Assembly: GCF_003946165.1 (NCBI RefSeq)
Contig: NZ_RHOI01000003.1
Coordinates: 79,433-143,432 of the forward strand
From: Lacticaseibacillus baoqingensis
GTDB taxonomy: Bacteria; Bacillota; Bacilli; Lactobacillales; Lactobacillaceae
Direction of reading: 5' to 3'
Length of the DNA: 64,000 nucleotides
Below the pieces are notes generated by a model. That model was not told the origin of the DNA, searched no databases, and worked only from the letters and a program-made list of their open reading frames with translations. Positions 51,172-60,711 of the stretch are shown in pieces. The position numbers and the translations under genes are program-made. Within the stretch, counting starts at the first letter, position 1; each line of letters opens with the position of its first letter.

Positions 51172-52050
51172 CTAGTCGATCCCACTCTTTAACGTCCAGG
51201 TCAAAGAGGTTTCATAAATCGCGTTTTCAGCCGTGAAGGTGCTTGGCAAGGTCAAGGTAATATCCTTCTTGGACCAGCCAAAGACGTTCGCCCCGGCCCC
51301 TTCGCCATCAGCGGCAGTGGCTACATCAGCGCTAGTCGCATTTGCAGCAACGTTTAAGCTGATGTTGTCAGCGATGGTGGAAACCGGCGTCAAAGCAGCT
51401 GTTGGTGCATAGCCTTGATCTTGCGCTTCACCAGTCAAGGTGTAGACGTCGCCGGTTTCACCATAAGCAGTGTTTTTGAAGTTCAACAAGGCATCGGTGG
51501 TGCTGCCCATCGCGTTGCCTTGGTTGTCCACTTTGCTTAATGGGCCGTCAGCTTTAACGCTCAACGTCCATTGGCCAGGAACAGCCGTGTTAGTGGTATC
51601 TGCATTGGTCCGGGTGTCTTGTTTATCGACAACGGTTGCCCATGCTTTGCCATTGACCTTGTTCAAAGCGGCGTCAGACGTGTTCAAGATCGCCGTCATG
51701 TTCGTATCAGTCGACTTGTAGCTGGCGTAACGGTTGTTGCTGGCATTGTCGACGTTGATCCCATCAGCCGTGAACGCTGGGAAGGAAGAATCGAAGCGTT
51801 CATGGTTCCCAAAGTCTAAGATCTGAGGGACTTTTTGCAGGCGCAGGTAACCAGAATTCCCGTTTGGATTTGGTTGACCAAAAGAAATGCCTGCTTTAGT
51901 GGTGTCGGTTTGTGGCAAAGCCACGCCGTTGTTAGCTGCGGCATTGTTGTTTTGAGTGGCCGCATGGGTGGCACTTGGCGCAACGGTCAATAAACCGCCT
52001 AAAACGGTGGCACTGGCCAGCAGTACTGCTGTCATTTTTGTAAGTTTCAT
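51172..52050 (-). CDS. WxL-domain surface protein (small, locus 2)
   Basis: A 292-residue secreted protein with a signal peptide (cleavage near THAA) and a large WxL domain: GQWTLSVKA around residue 160 and YETSLTWTLKSGID at the end. I start at ATG 52050 with GGAGGAAAG; the frame reaches 52065. It is the last gene of WxL locus 2. A small dyad CCATATT..AATATGG (52091-52110) in the 93-bp gap upstream might allow separate control. Confidence 0.9.
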   Translation of the reverse strand: MKLTKMTAVLLASATVLGGLLTVAPSATHAATQNNNAAANNGVALPQTDTTKAGISFGQPNPNGNSGYLRLQKVPQILDFGNHERFDSSFPAFTADGINVDNASNNRYASYKSTDTNMTAILNTSDAALNKVNGKAWATVVDKQDTRTNADTTNTAVPGQWTLSVKADGPLSKVDNQGNAMGSTTDALLNFKNTAYGETGDVYTLTGEAQDQGYAPTAALTPVSTIADNISLNVAANATSADVATAADGEGAGANVFGWSKKDITLTLPSTFTAENAIYETSLTWTLKSGID

Positions 52051-52143
52051 GTGTCTTTCCTCCATTGTGTGTCAAAGTAAAATTTTCATCCCATATTGAG
52101 GCAAATATGGCATAAACAAAATTAAGTGGTGCCGAGCACGGGG

Positions 52144-52299
52144 TCAATTCATGGTGAATGTGACCCAAGAATCGAGTTGGTGTTGCGTCTTGATCGCCAT
52201 GGTCGTCGTGGCGGCCAGCGCCACTGTAATCACCGCCAAAGCGATGATCGTGGTCAACAAGACGCGATGATACCCAAATCGTTTGATCAATCTACGCAT
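52144..52299 (-). CDS. Small membrane/secreted protein of WxL locus 2, 51 residues
   Basis: A short protein with a basic start (MRRLIKRFGYHR), one hydrophobic helix of about 22 residues and a short outside tail ending TFTMN. I start at ATG 52299 with AAAGGAGG; it overlaps the preceding gene by eight bases. The place and size match the small genes often found in WxL clusters, but this one lacks an LPxTG motif. Function unknown. Confidence 0.65.
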   Translation of the reverse strand: MRRLIKRFGYHRVLLTTIIALAVITVALAATTTMAIKTQHQLDSWVTFTMN

Positions 52300-53257
52300 G
52301 ACGCTTCCTCCTTTGCCATTGCCAAAACCCGCCTGAGACAACCAACCCGATGATGATGGCAATAATCCCCCACCACCAACGCTGTGAGCGCCGATAAGCC
52401 GCTTGATCACTCAGGGTGATGCGGCCTTTGGCATTAACGCGCACAAAACGCGTCAAGGTTTGGTGCCAGTGATCCGTTTTCAGCTGCAGCTTAACGGCAT
52501 AGACCCCTGGTTGCAGATGTTCACCGGCAAACGGCAACGCGACTGGCAAGCGCCCGCGCGGCGCCCACTTCAACCCGGTGCGGGTCTGGTGATAATTCAG
52601 CCACCCCAAACGCGCATGCTGCCATGTGGCATGGAGGGTGACTGATCGCAAGAACACCGGATCAAGGTTTTCAAGCGTGACTTGCGGTTTTGGGTGTTGC
52701 AGCTTGACGCGCGGACTGAAGCCGACGACCTTGGCTTTGTGCAAGGTCTGGACCGCTTGGCCGGAAACGATTAAGCCGATGCGGTATTGCACGCGGTTGA
52801 CCACCGCGTCGCTGTTGGTCTTTGGCATGCTGGTCAGCTGCACCGCCCACAACCGCGACCCAGCGCCAAGCGCCGCGCGCTTGGGTAAGGTAAAGCGGAT
52901 CTGGGCCATGGCTTTAGGCGCTAAGGTCACTTGGTGCGGGTAGCTGACCAAGCGTTGGTCTGCTTTTGGCGCAGGCTGGTACCGCAAAGCGCCATTAGTG
53001 CCATTGGTGCCTTTTAACAAGGCCACTTGCAGCTTCAGCGAAGACTTTGCCGGGTTGTAGACGCGCACGGCGATGGCGCGCGTGTCTTGGTGTGCTTTGA
53101 GGTCAAAATACCCGGCGGCTTGGCCGACGCGGTTGTCGCTGGGCAATTCTGGGCGGATCATAAAGGTACTGGTGGCGGCTTGCACCACCTGGCGGCCGCC
53201 AAGCGCCAGGCCGATCACTAATCCCAGCAGGGCCATGCGCCAGTTGTGCCCGCTCAT
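52292..53257 (-). CDS. DUF916-type WxL-partner protein, second copy
   Basis: A 321-residue protein with a signal peptide (GLVIGLALGGRQVVQAA), DUF916-like domain (FMIRPELPSDNRVGQAAGYFD), a second beta domain and a C-terminal membrane helix with basic tail (WQWQRRKRHA). The start ATG overlaps the upstream stop as ATGA, suggesting translational coupling. Two DUF916-type proteins in tandem suggest a heteromeric anchoring complex. Confidence 0.85.
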   Translation of the reverse strand: MSGHNWRMALLGLVIGLALGGRQVVQAATSTFMIRPELPSDNRVGQAAGYFDLKAHQDTRAIAVRVYNPAKSSLKLQVALLKGTNGTNGALRYQPAPKADQRLVSYPHQVTLAPKAMAQIRFTLPKRAALGAGSRLWAVQLTSMPKTNSDAVVNRVQYRIGLIVSGQAVQTLHKAKVVGFSPRVKLQHPKPQVTLENLDPVFLRSVTLHATWQHARLGWLNYHQTRTGLKWAPRGRLPVALPFAGEHLQPGVYAVKLQLKTDHWHQTLTRFVRVNAKGRITLSDQAAYRRSQRWWWGIIAIIIGLVVSGGFWQWQRRKRHA

Positions 53258-54279
53258 CGCGGCTTGACCGCCAAGACCCAAATCAAACTCCCCACCGCCA
53301 TCAGCCATAACACGCCGCTGGTGATGGCCGCCGGCAGCCAGCGGTTTTTCGGCTTTTTGGCGGCTTGGGCGTTTAATTTGTCGGCAGTTTGCTGGGCGAC
53401 TTTGAAGGTGCGGGTGAAGGTTTGATCGATCGGGAAGCGGTTGGCATAGTTTTGCCCTTGGACTTGGATCTTGATCTGATAAGTCCCTGGCTTCATCGCA
53501 TCATAATTCCAAGAGATCGGCGCTTTTAACGTCGAGTTTGGGGCGATCATTTTCTTGGTAGCTTGATAGGTGCGCACCGTGTTGCGATCGCCTTGGCGCA
53601 TGATCTGCGCCTTGATGGCCACTTGCCGCATGGCCATCGGCTGCGGATTGGCCACGGCGATGGCCATGGCCGGATGCTTGTTGTACAGCATTGGCCGCGT
53701 GCCGGCGTATTTTAAGGCTGCTGAGGTGGTGGCATAATGCTTGCCTTGCAGCAATACCCCGACAGAATAGGCATAATGCGCCTTGATCGCCGTGTGGTTC
53801 TTGGTGGCGCCGGCAACTTTTTCGGTGAAATGCCAATCGCCATACACCATGCCCTTAAAACTTTCCTTGGGCACGCTTAACGCCGCAGATAACGTCGTGG
53901 CTTCATGCGGGCCAAGGGTGATGGTTTGTTGCGCCTTAGGCAGCGTCAACATGTGCGTCAGCGGGTGCTTGAGGCTTTGGGTGCGCGGCTTAGGGGTGAA
54001 TTCGATCCCGCCGCCGATTTGGGTATAGGCATTGCGAATATTGCTGTTGACGGTGATGGTTTTGCCGGTGAAGTTTTGGATCCGCAACTGCAGCGTTTGG
54101 CGGTCGCTGCCTTTGACTTTCAGGTCATAAAAATTCTCCGCCATGTTCGTTTGGTTATCCGGCAACACCGGCTGGACTTCAAAATCATTTTGATCATCAC
54201 TGGCGGCATGCACCGGCAGGTTTGCCGCCAGCGTGATCCCTAACAGGATGCCAAAGATCCCGGCTAACACTTTTTTCAA
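53254..54279 (-). CDS. DUF916/DUF3324 WxL-partner protein, first copy
   Basis: A 341-residue protein: signal peptide ending VHAA, DUF916 domain (FEVQPVLPDNQTNMAENFYDL), DUF3324-like domain with FTPKPRTQSL and GTYQIKIQVQGQNY, and a C-terminal membrane helix (ITSGVLWLMAVGSLIWVLAV). The start is TTG with AAGGAGAG. It follows the large WxL gene after 19 bp and overlaps the next gene by four. Confidence 0.9.
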   Translation of the reverse strand: MKKVLAGIFGILLGITLAANLPVHAASDDQNDFEVQPVLPDNQTNMAENFYDLKVKGSDRQTLQLRIQNFTGKTITVNSNIRNAYTQIGGGIEFTPKPRTQSLKHPLTHMLTLPKAQQTITLGPHEATTLSAALSVPKESFKGMVYGDWHFTEKVAGATKNHTAIKAHYAYSVGVLLQGKHYATTSAALKYAGTRPMLYNKHPAMAIAVANPQPMAMRQVAIKAQIMRQGDRNTVRTYQATKKMIAPNSTLKAPISWNYDAMKPGTYQIKIQVQGQNYANRFPIDQTFTRTFKVAQQTADKLNAQAAKKPKNRWLPAAITSGVLWLMAVGSLIWVLAVKPR

Positions 54280-54298
54280 AACACTCTCTCCTTCATGA

Positions 54299-56986
54299 CT
54301 ATGGCAGCTGGTCGGCTGTCCATGTCAGCACCGTCGAATAATGCCCATTGAGCCTGGTGGTGGTGTTTGGCACATAAAGCCCGACACTTTGCCCGCCGGT
54401 GGTTTGCGAGCCAAAATTGACCCGCCATTGCTGGGTGCCGACAGTCTCATCGGCGGTTGGCGCGACTTTAGCGGAAACGATCGCCGTGGGCTTGGCTTTA
54501 GGCACCAAGGTGAATTGCGGCTGTGTTTGAAACTGGGTCATCGCCGCGGTATTGCCGCCGGTGCTGGTAACTTGGAGGTTCTTGAACCACAAGCGCGCAT
54601 CCGTCAACGGCGTTTGGTCGCTGTCATGCATGAACTGATCATCTTGGGCAACGCTTAACTGCCACGACCCAACGCCGATACGATCGATCACTGTCGCGCC
54701 AAAAGGCAGCGGCTGCGCGGTGGCGCGCGCATGGGCGCCGATCAAGTAATTTTCAGTGGTCGCAGTCGGGGCAAATTGCCCAAACTCAAGCGTGGCATCC
54801 GGATCAAGCTCAAACATTTGCCGGTCATACACATAGGTCAAAGTTTGCGGCGTCGCAGAAAATACCGGATCTGGCAAGTTATCTGCGGCATATGGATCCA
54901 GCGGGCCATCGACGCTGCCCATGGTGGTGCCCCAAATCGTCAAGCCTTCATGCGTGGCTGGCACATTGGCGCCGGGATGGCTGGCGGTCAAAGCCTGGCC
55001 GTTTTCCCCGGTGTACGTATTCGTCGCCAGCATGGTATGGGTCGAACGGTCATATTCTTGCACCGTGATCTGGCCGGTTTTGCTGTCGTTGAAGGTCAAT
55101 TGATTGTCTTTAACACTCAAGACCCCATCGCTAGTGCGTTGCGCCCAAGTTTCACCAGGCACGCGCACCGCGGTGATCCCTAAGAGCTTGGACCATTGCA
55201 CCTCATAAGTGCCAGGCGCAGTCGAATAGCCAGGCGGTGCGGTGACTTCTTTTAAGCGCAAGGTCCGCACGCCGGCATTTTTCGGCACGATCGTGGTCAA
55301 GCCGCTGCTGTCTGTTGCGGCAGAAGTTTGATCATCGCTGGCGTCTTGGGTATCTGTCAGTTGAAATTGCGCGCCGGCTAAGGTCGTTGTGGGCGTTTGG
55401 GCGTCGACTTTTTTGATCTGCACGCGTTCAGCGGCTGGGGTGACATCCCCAGTCACTTGCATCGTCCATGTCCGGCCATCAATGCCGTCATCCATATAAG
55501 CTTGGACTGTGTAGCCGCTATTGCCGCCGCCGGCATTGATCGTGAAGTAAAAATACAGCTCTGGGCCGCCGCCATCTGCAGAGCTCACCGTGATGCGCTG
55601 ATCTTGTTGATCATAGGTGACCACCACATGGCTGGTATTGGTGGTGTGATCCGGGCTGGTGTGGACCAGCGTATAGGTATACGTGCCGCCAGTCGCGGTG
55701 GCGGTATATTTGCTGGTGACAGTAGTGTTATCCGCCGCTACGAGCTTGGTTTTACTAAAATCAAGCGTGGTCGCCGCAGGTAATTGCACGATGGCGTTGT
55801 GCTGCGTCAAGTTTTCCACCCGAATATGGACGACCCCGGTCGCGCCGACTTTGAACTTCGTCGCTTCATTGCCTTTGGTATTTTCCAACCAAGCGTATAA
55901 CGTTGATTCTTCGGTATCCGGGTCGATGATGGTGATATGCCGCCATTGCCCGGCAGTGCCTTTGGTGCCATCCGCCAACACTGGCGTCAAGGTGAAATCA
56001 CTTAACCCGGCACTCGGCTTAACAGTCAAGGGGACGCTGCCGGCATGCGTGCCGCTAGTTGGCATATACAAGGCCACGACTTGTTGGCCGGCTTGCGTCT
56101 TCAACGTCAAACTAGCGCCGCTATCGGTCGTTAAGGCGGTGAAATCATCGTTACTGGTGGTGCTTGGGTCCATCGCCTTCCAAGCTTGATAAGTCTTGGC
56201 CCAATCCAGCGTCGTCCCGCCTAAGCCAACGGTCACCACCGCCCCTGGCGTTTGCGTATTGGTGACGACCACTGGGATCAAAGAATTATCGGCAAACAGA
56301 TAACTGGCATTGCCGCTGGTGACACTCAAGGTGCCGCCAGCCGGTGTCGGTGCGGGTGCCGGTTGCGGAGTCGGTGCCGGCGCTGGTGCCGGCGCCTTTG
56401 TGCCGGTAGTGGCACTGCCAGTTGCCGCTGCGGCCGTGCTGCTGGCAGCCGCCGCAGGGGCAGCGGTGCTCGTCAACACCCGCTTGGTGCCTAAAACGGC
56501 GGTGCCGATCTTCGGCTGCAAGGTGATGGTATTGACGCTGGCAGCCACTTGCAAGGCCAAGCTTAGTTTGACCGTAGCGGCGGTTTGGTGCGGCCAAGCT
56601 AAGGTGACGACCGGTCCGCTTGGCGTAGTGGTCACATGCAGGGTTTGATCGGCGGCGATCAAGGCTTGCCCATTTTGGGTGGCGGCATGGTCGCTGCCCC
56701 AAAGCTTTTGGGTCGCGGTCCAATCGACACTCACCCCTGTCGGCAGCTGCAAACTGACCGTGGCCGTAGGATCGACTTGATTGGTCACCGTGATCGCTAC
56801 TGGCGTCTGGCTGGTAAAAGTCTCTTTGGCATCATTGGCGGCCACGCTCAAACGCGGATCTTCTGCTAAGCCGACGACTGGGTGGGCGATTTGACTGATG
56901 GCGTAAACCGCACCAAATAACACGAGCACCGCACTAAAAATAGCGCCGGCTTTGACGCGCCATGATGTTTGGTTGAATTTTCGCAT
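54299..56986 (-). CDS. Large WxL protein with SpaA-like and MucBP-like domains
   Basis: An 895-residue surface protein. An N-terminal membrane segment/signal (about 12-35) leads into beta domains. Then come a Pro/Ala linker (APAPAPTPQPAPAP), more adhesin-like beta domains, a SpaA-type prealbumin fold (VQIKKVDAQT, AGAQFQLTD, LKEVTAPPGY) and a MucBP-like region (GQITVQEYDRST..TYVYDRQ). The C-terminal WxL domain has GSWQLSVAQ and STVLTWTADQLP. I start at ATG 56986 with CAGGAGGT. It probably mediates adhesion, held on the wall by WxL. Confidence 0.88.
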   Translation of the reverse strand: MRKFNQTSWRVKAGAIFSAVLVLFGAVYAISQIAHPVVGLAEDPRLSVAANDAKETFTSQTPVAITVTNQVDPTATVSLQLPTGVSVDWTATQKLWGSDHAATQNGQALIAADQTLHVTTTPSGPVVTLAWPHQTAATVKLSLALQVAASVNTITLQPKIGTAVLGTKRVLTSTAAPAAAASSTAAAATGSATTGTKAPAPAPAPTPQPAPAPTPAGGTLSVTSGNASYLFADNSLIPVVVTNTQTPGAVVTVGLGGTTLDWAKTYQAWKAMDPSTTSNDDFTALTTDSGASLTLKTQAGQQVVALYMPTSGTHAGSVPLTVKPSAGLSDFTLTPVLADGTKGTAGQWRHITIIDPDTEESTLYAWLENTKGNEATKFKVGATGVVHIRVENLTQHNAIVQLPAATTLDFSKTKLVAADNTTVTSKYTATATGGTYTYTLVHTSPDHTTNTSHVVVTYDQQDQRITVSSADGGGPELYFYFTINAGGGNSGYTVQAYMDDGIDGRTWTMQVTGDVTPAAERVQIKKVDAQTPTTTLAGAQFQLTDTQDASDDQTSAATDSSGLTTIVPKNAGVRTLRLKEVTAPPGYSTAPGTYEVQWSKLLGITAVRVPGETWAQRTSDGVLSVKDNQLTFNDSKTGQITVQEYDRSTHTMLATNTYTGENGQALTASHPGANVPATHEGLTIWGTTMGSVDGPLDPYAADNLPDPVFSATPQTLTYVYDRQMFELDPDATLEFGQFAPTATTENYLIGAHARATAQPLPFGATVIDRIGVGSWQLSVAQDDQFMHDSDQTPLTDARLWFKNLQVTSTGGNTAAMTQFQTQPQFTLVPKAKPTAIVSAKVAPTADETVGTQQWRVNFGSQTTGGQSVGLYVPNTTTRLNGHYSTVLTWTADQLP

Positions 56987-57204
56987 CGCCGTACCTCCTG
57001 TTCTCAAGCGTCATTGACTAAAATTATCGCTAGTCAAAACCCCGACACTCCTGTACAGTTCCCCCGAATGTACGTCATGTAAAAAACGATGCATGTCTGT
57101 AAAAAATTGGCTAATTGCCGCGTCATTGCAGGATGTTAACCCCACAACGTCTCTTAGCCTCATTTTGCCACAGCCAATGGGGGACTGGCCGAATTCGGTC
57201 TAAA

Positions 57205-57225
57205 GTGACCTGGTCACAAGTGACC
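57205..57225. promoter_or_regulatory. Triple half-site GTGACC-GGTCAC-GTGACC
   Basis: Three 6-bp half-sites in alternating orientation with 1- and 2-bp spacers lie about 220 bp upstream of the large WxL gene. The pattern is typical of an operator. Which of the three nearby regulators would bind is unknown. Confidence 0.5.
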
Positions 57226-57267
57226 AAAGCGTCAGTTCAACTTAAAAAAGCCGCCAGTGGCGACCGC

Positions 57268-57729
57268 TTAGCGCCGCGGCGCTACGCCATATTGGCGTTC
57301 CGCGTCTTGACGGGCTTTTTTGGCATCGGCAAAGCGCACGTAGCCATGATTCAACACCAGCTTGCCTGCCACCATCAACCGTGCCAGCCACCGCTGTGAT
57401 TGGGCATCCCAACTGACCCCGGTCACCCCTGAGCGGTTGCGACGGCTGCGCCGTTGCGGCAAGTCCCGACGGATCGCTACTTTTGTCGGTGCTTGCATCA
57501 TCAAGACGGTTTGCGGTTGGGCAAAGATGCGCTGGCGCGAGGCTTCTTTGCGCAAACAGCCGCAACTTTTGGTTTCGCCGGTGCGCAACCGATAACCATC
57601 GACTAACACGATATTGCCGCAACGACACCGGCACAGCCACAACACGTTGCCATTTTTCCCGCGGCCTTGGGCATGCAGGACCTGCAAGCGTGCAAAGTGC
57701 TGCCCGGTGAGATCGATCCGTGCACTCAT
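57268..57729 (-). CDS. AP2/zinc-ribbon DNA-binding protein (phage-type)
   Basis: A 153-residue DNA-binding protein. N-terminal LTGQHFARLQVL, CRCRCG and SCGCL form a zinc ribbon often seen in phage and mobile-element homologues. The C-terminal part GVTGVSWDAQSQRWLARL..FADAKKARQDAE is an AP2-type domain. The ATG overlaps the stop of the Rgg gene (ATGA). A phage-style protein inside a surface-protein cluster is unusual; it may be a captured regulator of the WxL operon. Confidence 0.85.
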   Translation of the reverse strand: MSARIDLTGQHFARLQVLHAQGRGKNGNVLWLCRCRCGNIVLVDGYRLRTGETKSCGCLRKEASRQRIFAQPQTVLMMQAPTKVAIRRDLPQRRSRRNRSGVTGVSWDAQSQRWLARLMVAGKLVLNHGYVRFADAKKARQDAERQYGVAPRR

Positions 57730-58691
57730 CGGCCTTCACCACCTAACGCTTCAACCACTGCGGCATCGCTGCGCCATGAGTAGCGGGGTAAAAGGTGCTG
57801 CGATGATACCCCCGCTGTCCGCGTTTGTATCAAAATTTGCCACAAATGTTCAATGATCGCGCGGCGGGCATGCGCCACTGACGGCGGATACACAACCGCC
57901 AAGGCGTGCACCAAGGCTGTTTTGCCGGCAGTGGCCGCTTGCGGCTCGCCGGCCAGCCACATCAGCATCCACTTGGCTAAGCGCTGATACATGCTGAAAT
58001 CACCCGCTTGAGCCAAGTCTTGTTGGCGCAAGATGAGCTGACTGGCACAACTGATCACCTGCGCTTCTTGAGTTGCCAAGGCGCTAGTCAACAAGCCGAT
58101 AAAATAATCTGCCAGCACCGCCAAAGCCTGCTGATGGTCGCGTTGAGCCTTGACTTGCCCACCGGTGATAAACGCGATCGCTTGCGCATAAGGGGCACAG
58201 CCAACGATCATCGTCAGCAACTGAAAATCAAACCGCGTCAGCGTCTCACACTGCAAATAATACGCACACAAGCGGCTGGCCAACTGCTGGGCTTGAGGCG
58301 ACTGGTGCGCTTGGGCTTGCAAGATACGGCACACCGTCACTGCACACCGCTGCCAAGGAATGTGTTGTTGTTGATAAGCGGCTGCCAAGCGCGCTTCTAG
58401 TGCTTGCAAAGCGGGGATATCTGCTTGGGTTTGCGCCTGGTGCAATTGTTGCAATACCGTTGACGGCGCGCATTCACCGGCAGTCAACGCGACGATCTCT
58501 GCAGACGTTACCCCAAAAAAGGTCATGAACGTCAATAGCTGACTGGCTTTGATCTCAACTTGACCTTGTTCGATGCGCTGTAAGGTTTTTTCTGACAACG
58601 TCAACCGCTGCGCTAATTCTGCCCGCGACAAATGCCGCGCCAAGCGCTGTTGTTGCAAGAAGTTCCCTAAAATGACACTGTATTGCTTCAT
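57726..58691 (-). CDS. Rgg/GadR/MutR-like transcriptional regulator
   Basis: A 321-residue regulator with an XRE helix-turn-helix (about 6-60, LGNFLQQQRLARHLSRAELA) and a long all-helical C-terminal domain like those that bind short peptide pheromones. I start at ATG 58691 with GGAGC; the frame reaches 58712. No SHP-type pheromone gene was found beside it. It forms an operon with the AP2 protein gene. Confidence 0.85.
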   Translation of the reverse strand: MKQYSVILGNFLQQQRLARHLSRAELAQRLTLSEKTLQRIEQGQVEIKASQLLTFMTFFGVTSAEIVALTAGECAPSTVLQQLHQAQTQADIPALQALEARLAAAYQQQHIPWQRCAVTVCRILQAQAHQSPQAQQLASRLCAYYLQCETLTRFDFQLLTMIVGCAPYAQAIAFITGGQVKAQRDHQQALAVLADYFIGLLTSALATQEAQVISCASQLILRQQDLAQAGDFSMYQRLAKWMLMWLAGEPQAATAGKTALVHALAVVYPPSVAHARRAIIEHLWQILIQTRTAGVSSQHLLPRYSWRSDAAVVEALGGEGR

Positions 58692-58820
58692 GATCGCTGC
58701 TCCTGTTCCCATTAGTTACCAGGCACAGCCAGCTATGTTCACACATTTGATAAATCGACATCCCGTTATATTTAGCCAAAAGAATATCTGAGGCGACACT
58801 AAGCCTCATTGGTGCTTCAA

Positions 58821-60395
58821 TCAGCGGTATGGGTCTGCTGCCGGCAATTCCCCCGAATCATACCGGCCGCCTCCTGCTTGGTGCACTTTTTGTTGTTGAA
58901 TATCTAAGATCACACTATAAAGCTGTCCGATTTGTTCACTGCCGGCGTTCATGTCCCACTTGAAGACGATCGGGCGCTTGGCGCCAGTCAGCTGCAAAGG
59001 CAAGGCCGAATCGACGATCACCAAATCAGCGGCTTGATAATCGCCATGCCACAGCTTCACCGTCGGCTGCCGGTTGATAAACGTTAATAAGTTATAAAAA
59101 TCCAGCGTGACCGGCTCCAGCAGCATCGCCACTTTAACGCGCGCCACCGGTTGCGTATAACGGCGCAATTGCAAGAGGTGCAGATACACCGCATGGGCGA
59201 TCGCCGCAGCGTGTTGCTGCAATTCTGGTGAAGGCTGTTTTGCCAATGCTTGCAACACCACATGCTGGACCAGCTGCTTTAATGCCGGATCGACAGGCGT
59301 GGTATGCATGTGTCGATTGAACGCATACGCATTGACCGCTTCAAAATCGACGCCTACCGTCAGCACGCTGATCACCGTGGCAAAAATGCTCGCTTCAAGC
59401 AACGCATCGACTGGGTGCGACTGGGCATCTTGCAAAATGATATCGTCTGGCAACTGCGCGATCAGCTGCACCACAAACGCATGGAGGCGCGGATCAAAAT
59501 ACTGCAGATTGCCTAACACATTGGCCAACAGCGGATCATCTGGCGCCGAATAAGCCGGTACCAAGAAATGGATCAAATATAACAGCTGCGATTCGGCCAC
59601 TTGCTGCGCGTCACTCAAATCACTGAATGACTGCAAGACATTCGGCGTTAGCTGGGTCATCACCGCAACCGGTTTGGTTTCAAAATGGTGATGCATGCGC
59701 CGCAAATGCCCCACTGCCACGAAATACAACTGCATTTCGCCAATGACTGGATTGGCAGATTGCACGGCAAAGGCGCGATTGACTTGCTGGCCGAATTGCT
59801 TGGCTTGGGCTTTGGTCCAATTGGCAAAAGGCCACCCGGCACCATTGGTCGCACGCCAATAAGCCATGTACAAAAACAATCGGATGTTCAATTCCGGTCC
59901 TGAGATCTGCATCTTCTCATAGACGATCGACACCCCTAGCTGCTTGGCCAAATCACGCAAAGGGCGCAGTTGACGCAAGGCGGTTGACCGCGACACGTTG
60001 CTTGCCGTCAAAAACCCTTCAAATTCTGCCAAGTCTTCTGCCAACAAATGCTGGATGAAATTAAACGGTACCCCGGCTTTGACCAAAGCCAAGCGCACCT
60101 GACCGGCAGACAAGCAGAATAAGCGTTCGTCTTTGTCCACGACGTCAGGTGCCAATTGCCGCAACAACAACCGCAATTGCTTGTAGGTATAATAAACAGC
60201 GCCATAGCTTTGCTTGGATAAAAGCGCCAATTGCCGCAAGTTGATCTCAAAATCCGGACATTTTTGCAGCCGCTGCCAGCGGATCCATTCGGCAACCGTC
60301 ATCGTTTCCTGGGCTTGGGCTTGGATCTGCTGATATAGTCGCAGTTTATCTTGATCCCTTGGCGCTAAGAACAGATCACCCCATGTTTTACTCAA
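58821..60395 (-). CDS. Mga-like helix-turn-helix regulator
   Basis: A 525-residue regulator of the Mga type: N-terminal helix-turn-helix (about 50-110, LRQLALLSKQSYGAVYYTYKQ), a second one (about 145-195, ASNVSRSTALRQLRPLRDLA), a middle helical region like PTS-regulated domains, and a C-terminal IIB-like fold (KLWHGDYQAADLVIVDSA). I start at TTG 60395 with AAAGGGGGA; the frame reaches 60497. Mga-like regulators often accompany WxL clusters. Confidence 0.85.
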   Translation of the reverse strand: MSKTWGDLFLAPRDQDKLRLYQQIQAQAQETMTVAEWIRWQRLQKCPDFEINLRQLALLSKQSYGAVYYTYKQLRLLLRQLAPDVVDKDERLFCLSAGQVRLALVKAGVPFNFIQHLLAEDLAEFEGFLTASNVSRSTALRQLRPLRDLAKQLGVSIVYEKMQISGPELNIRLFLYMAYWRATNGAGWPFANWTKAQAKQFGQQVNRAFAVQSANPVIGEMQLYFVAVGHLRRMHHHFETKPVAVMTQLTPNVLQSFSDLSDAQQVAESQLLYLIHFLVPAYSAPDDPLLANVLGNLQYFDPRLHAFVVQLIAQLPDDIILQDAQSHPVDALLEASIFATVISVLTVGVDFEAVNAYAFNRHMHTTPVDPALKQLVQHVVLQALAKQPSPELQQHAAAIAHAVYLHLLQLRRYTQPVARVKVAMLLEPVTLDFYNLLTFINRQPTVKLWHGDYQAADLVIVDSALPLQLTGAKRPIVFKWDMNAGSEQIGQLYSVILDIQQQKVHQAGGGRYDSGELPAADPYR

Positions 60396-60711
60396 GAAAA
60401 TCCCCCTTTTATTCCAGCTACACCCAAACGCTTTTTGATACACCAAAATAGAGACTACCTCTGTGTACCCTCGCTTGCAGTCCCCCCAGATCAACACGTT
60501 ATGCAGCGTTGTATAATCTCAGCCTAGCATCATCACCCCACTACTACCAGAACTATCCCTTTAAACCGGCGTGAGAATCAATTATTAAAATCATGTCCTT
60601 CAAAAAATTAGTTAATTATTCTCTCTGGCGAATGTGCCCGCTGATTACTGGACTGTACAGACCAAAACTCCGACACTATGCTACAATAAGTGAAATTTAG
60701 GAGGGTCGCTT
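60396..60711. other. Intergenic region between the Mga-like gene and the NimA-like gene
   Basis: About 315 bp. On the plus strand TGTACA (60654-60659) and TATGCT (60677-60682), 17 bp apart, are a likely promoter of the gene at 60712. Nothing else is recognised. Confidence 0.45.

Noticed and set aside
57036..57060. CGACACT and CTGTACAG occurring together here and again at 60652-60677
   Set aside because: The two words are in different order and spacing at the two places; probably chance, as CTGTACAG is a simple palindrome.
57242..57742. 166-codon ORF overlapping the AP2 protein gene
   Set aside because: It is the alternate frame of a gene with clear zinc-ribbon and AP2 motifs and has no start signals.
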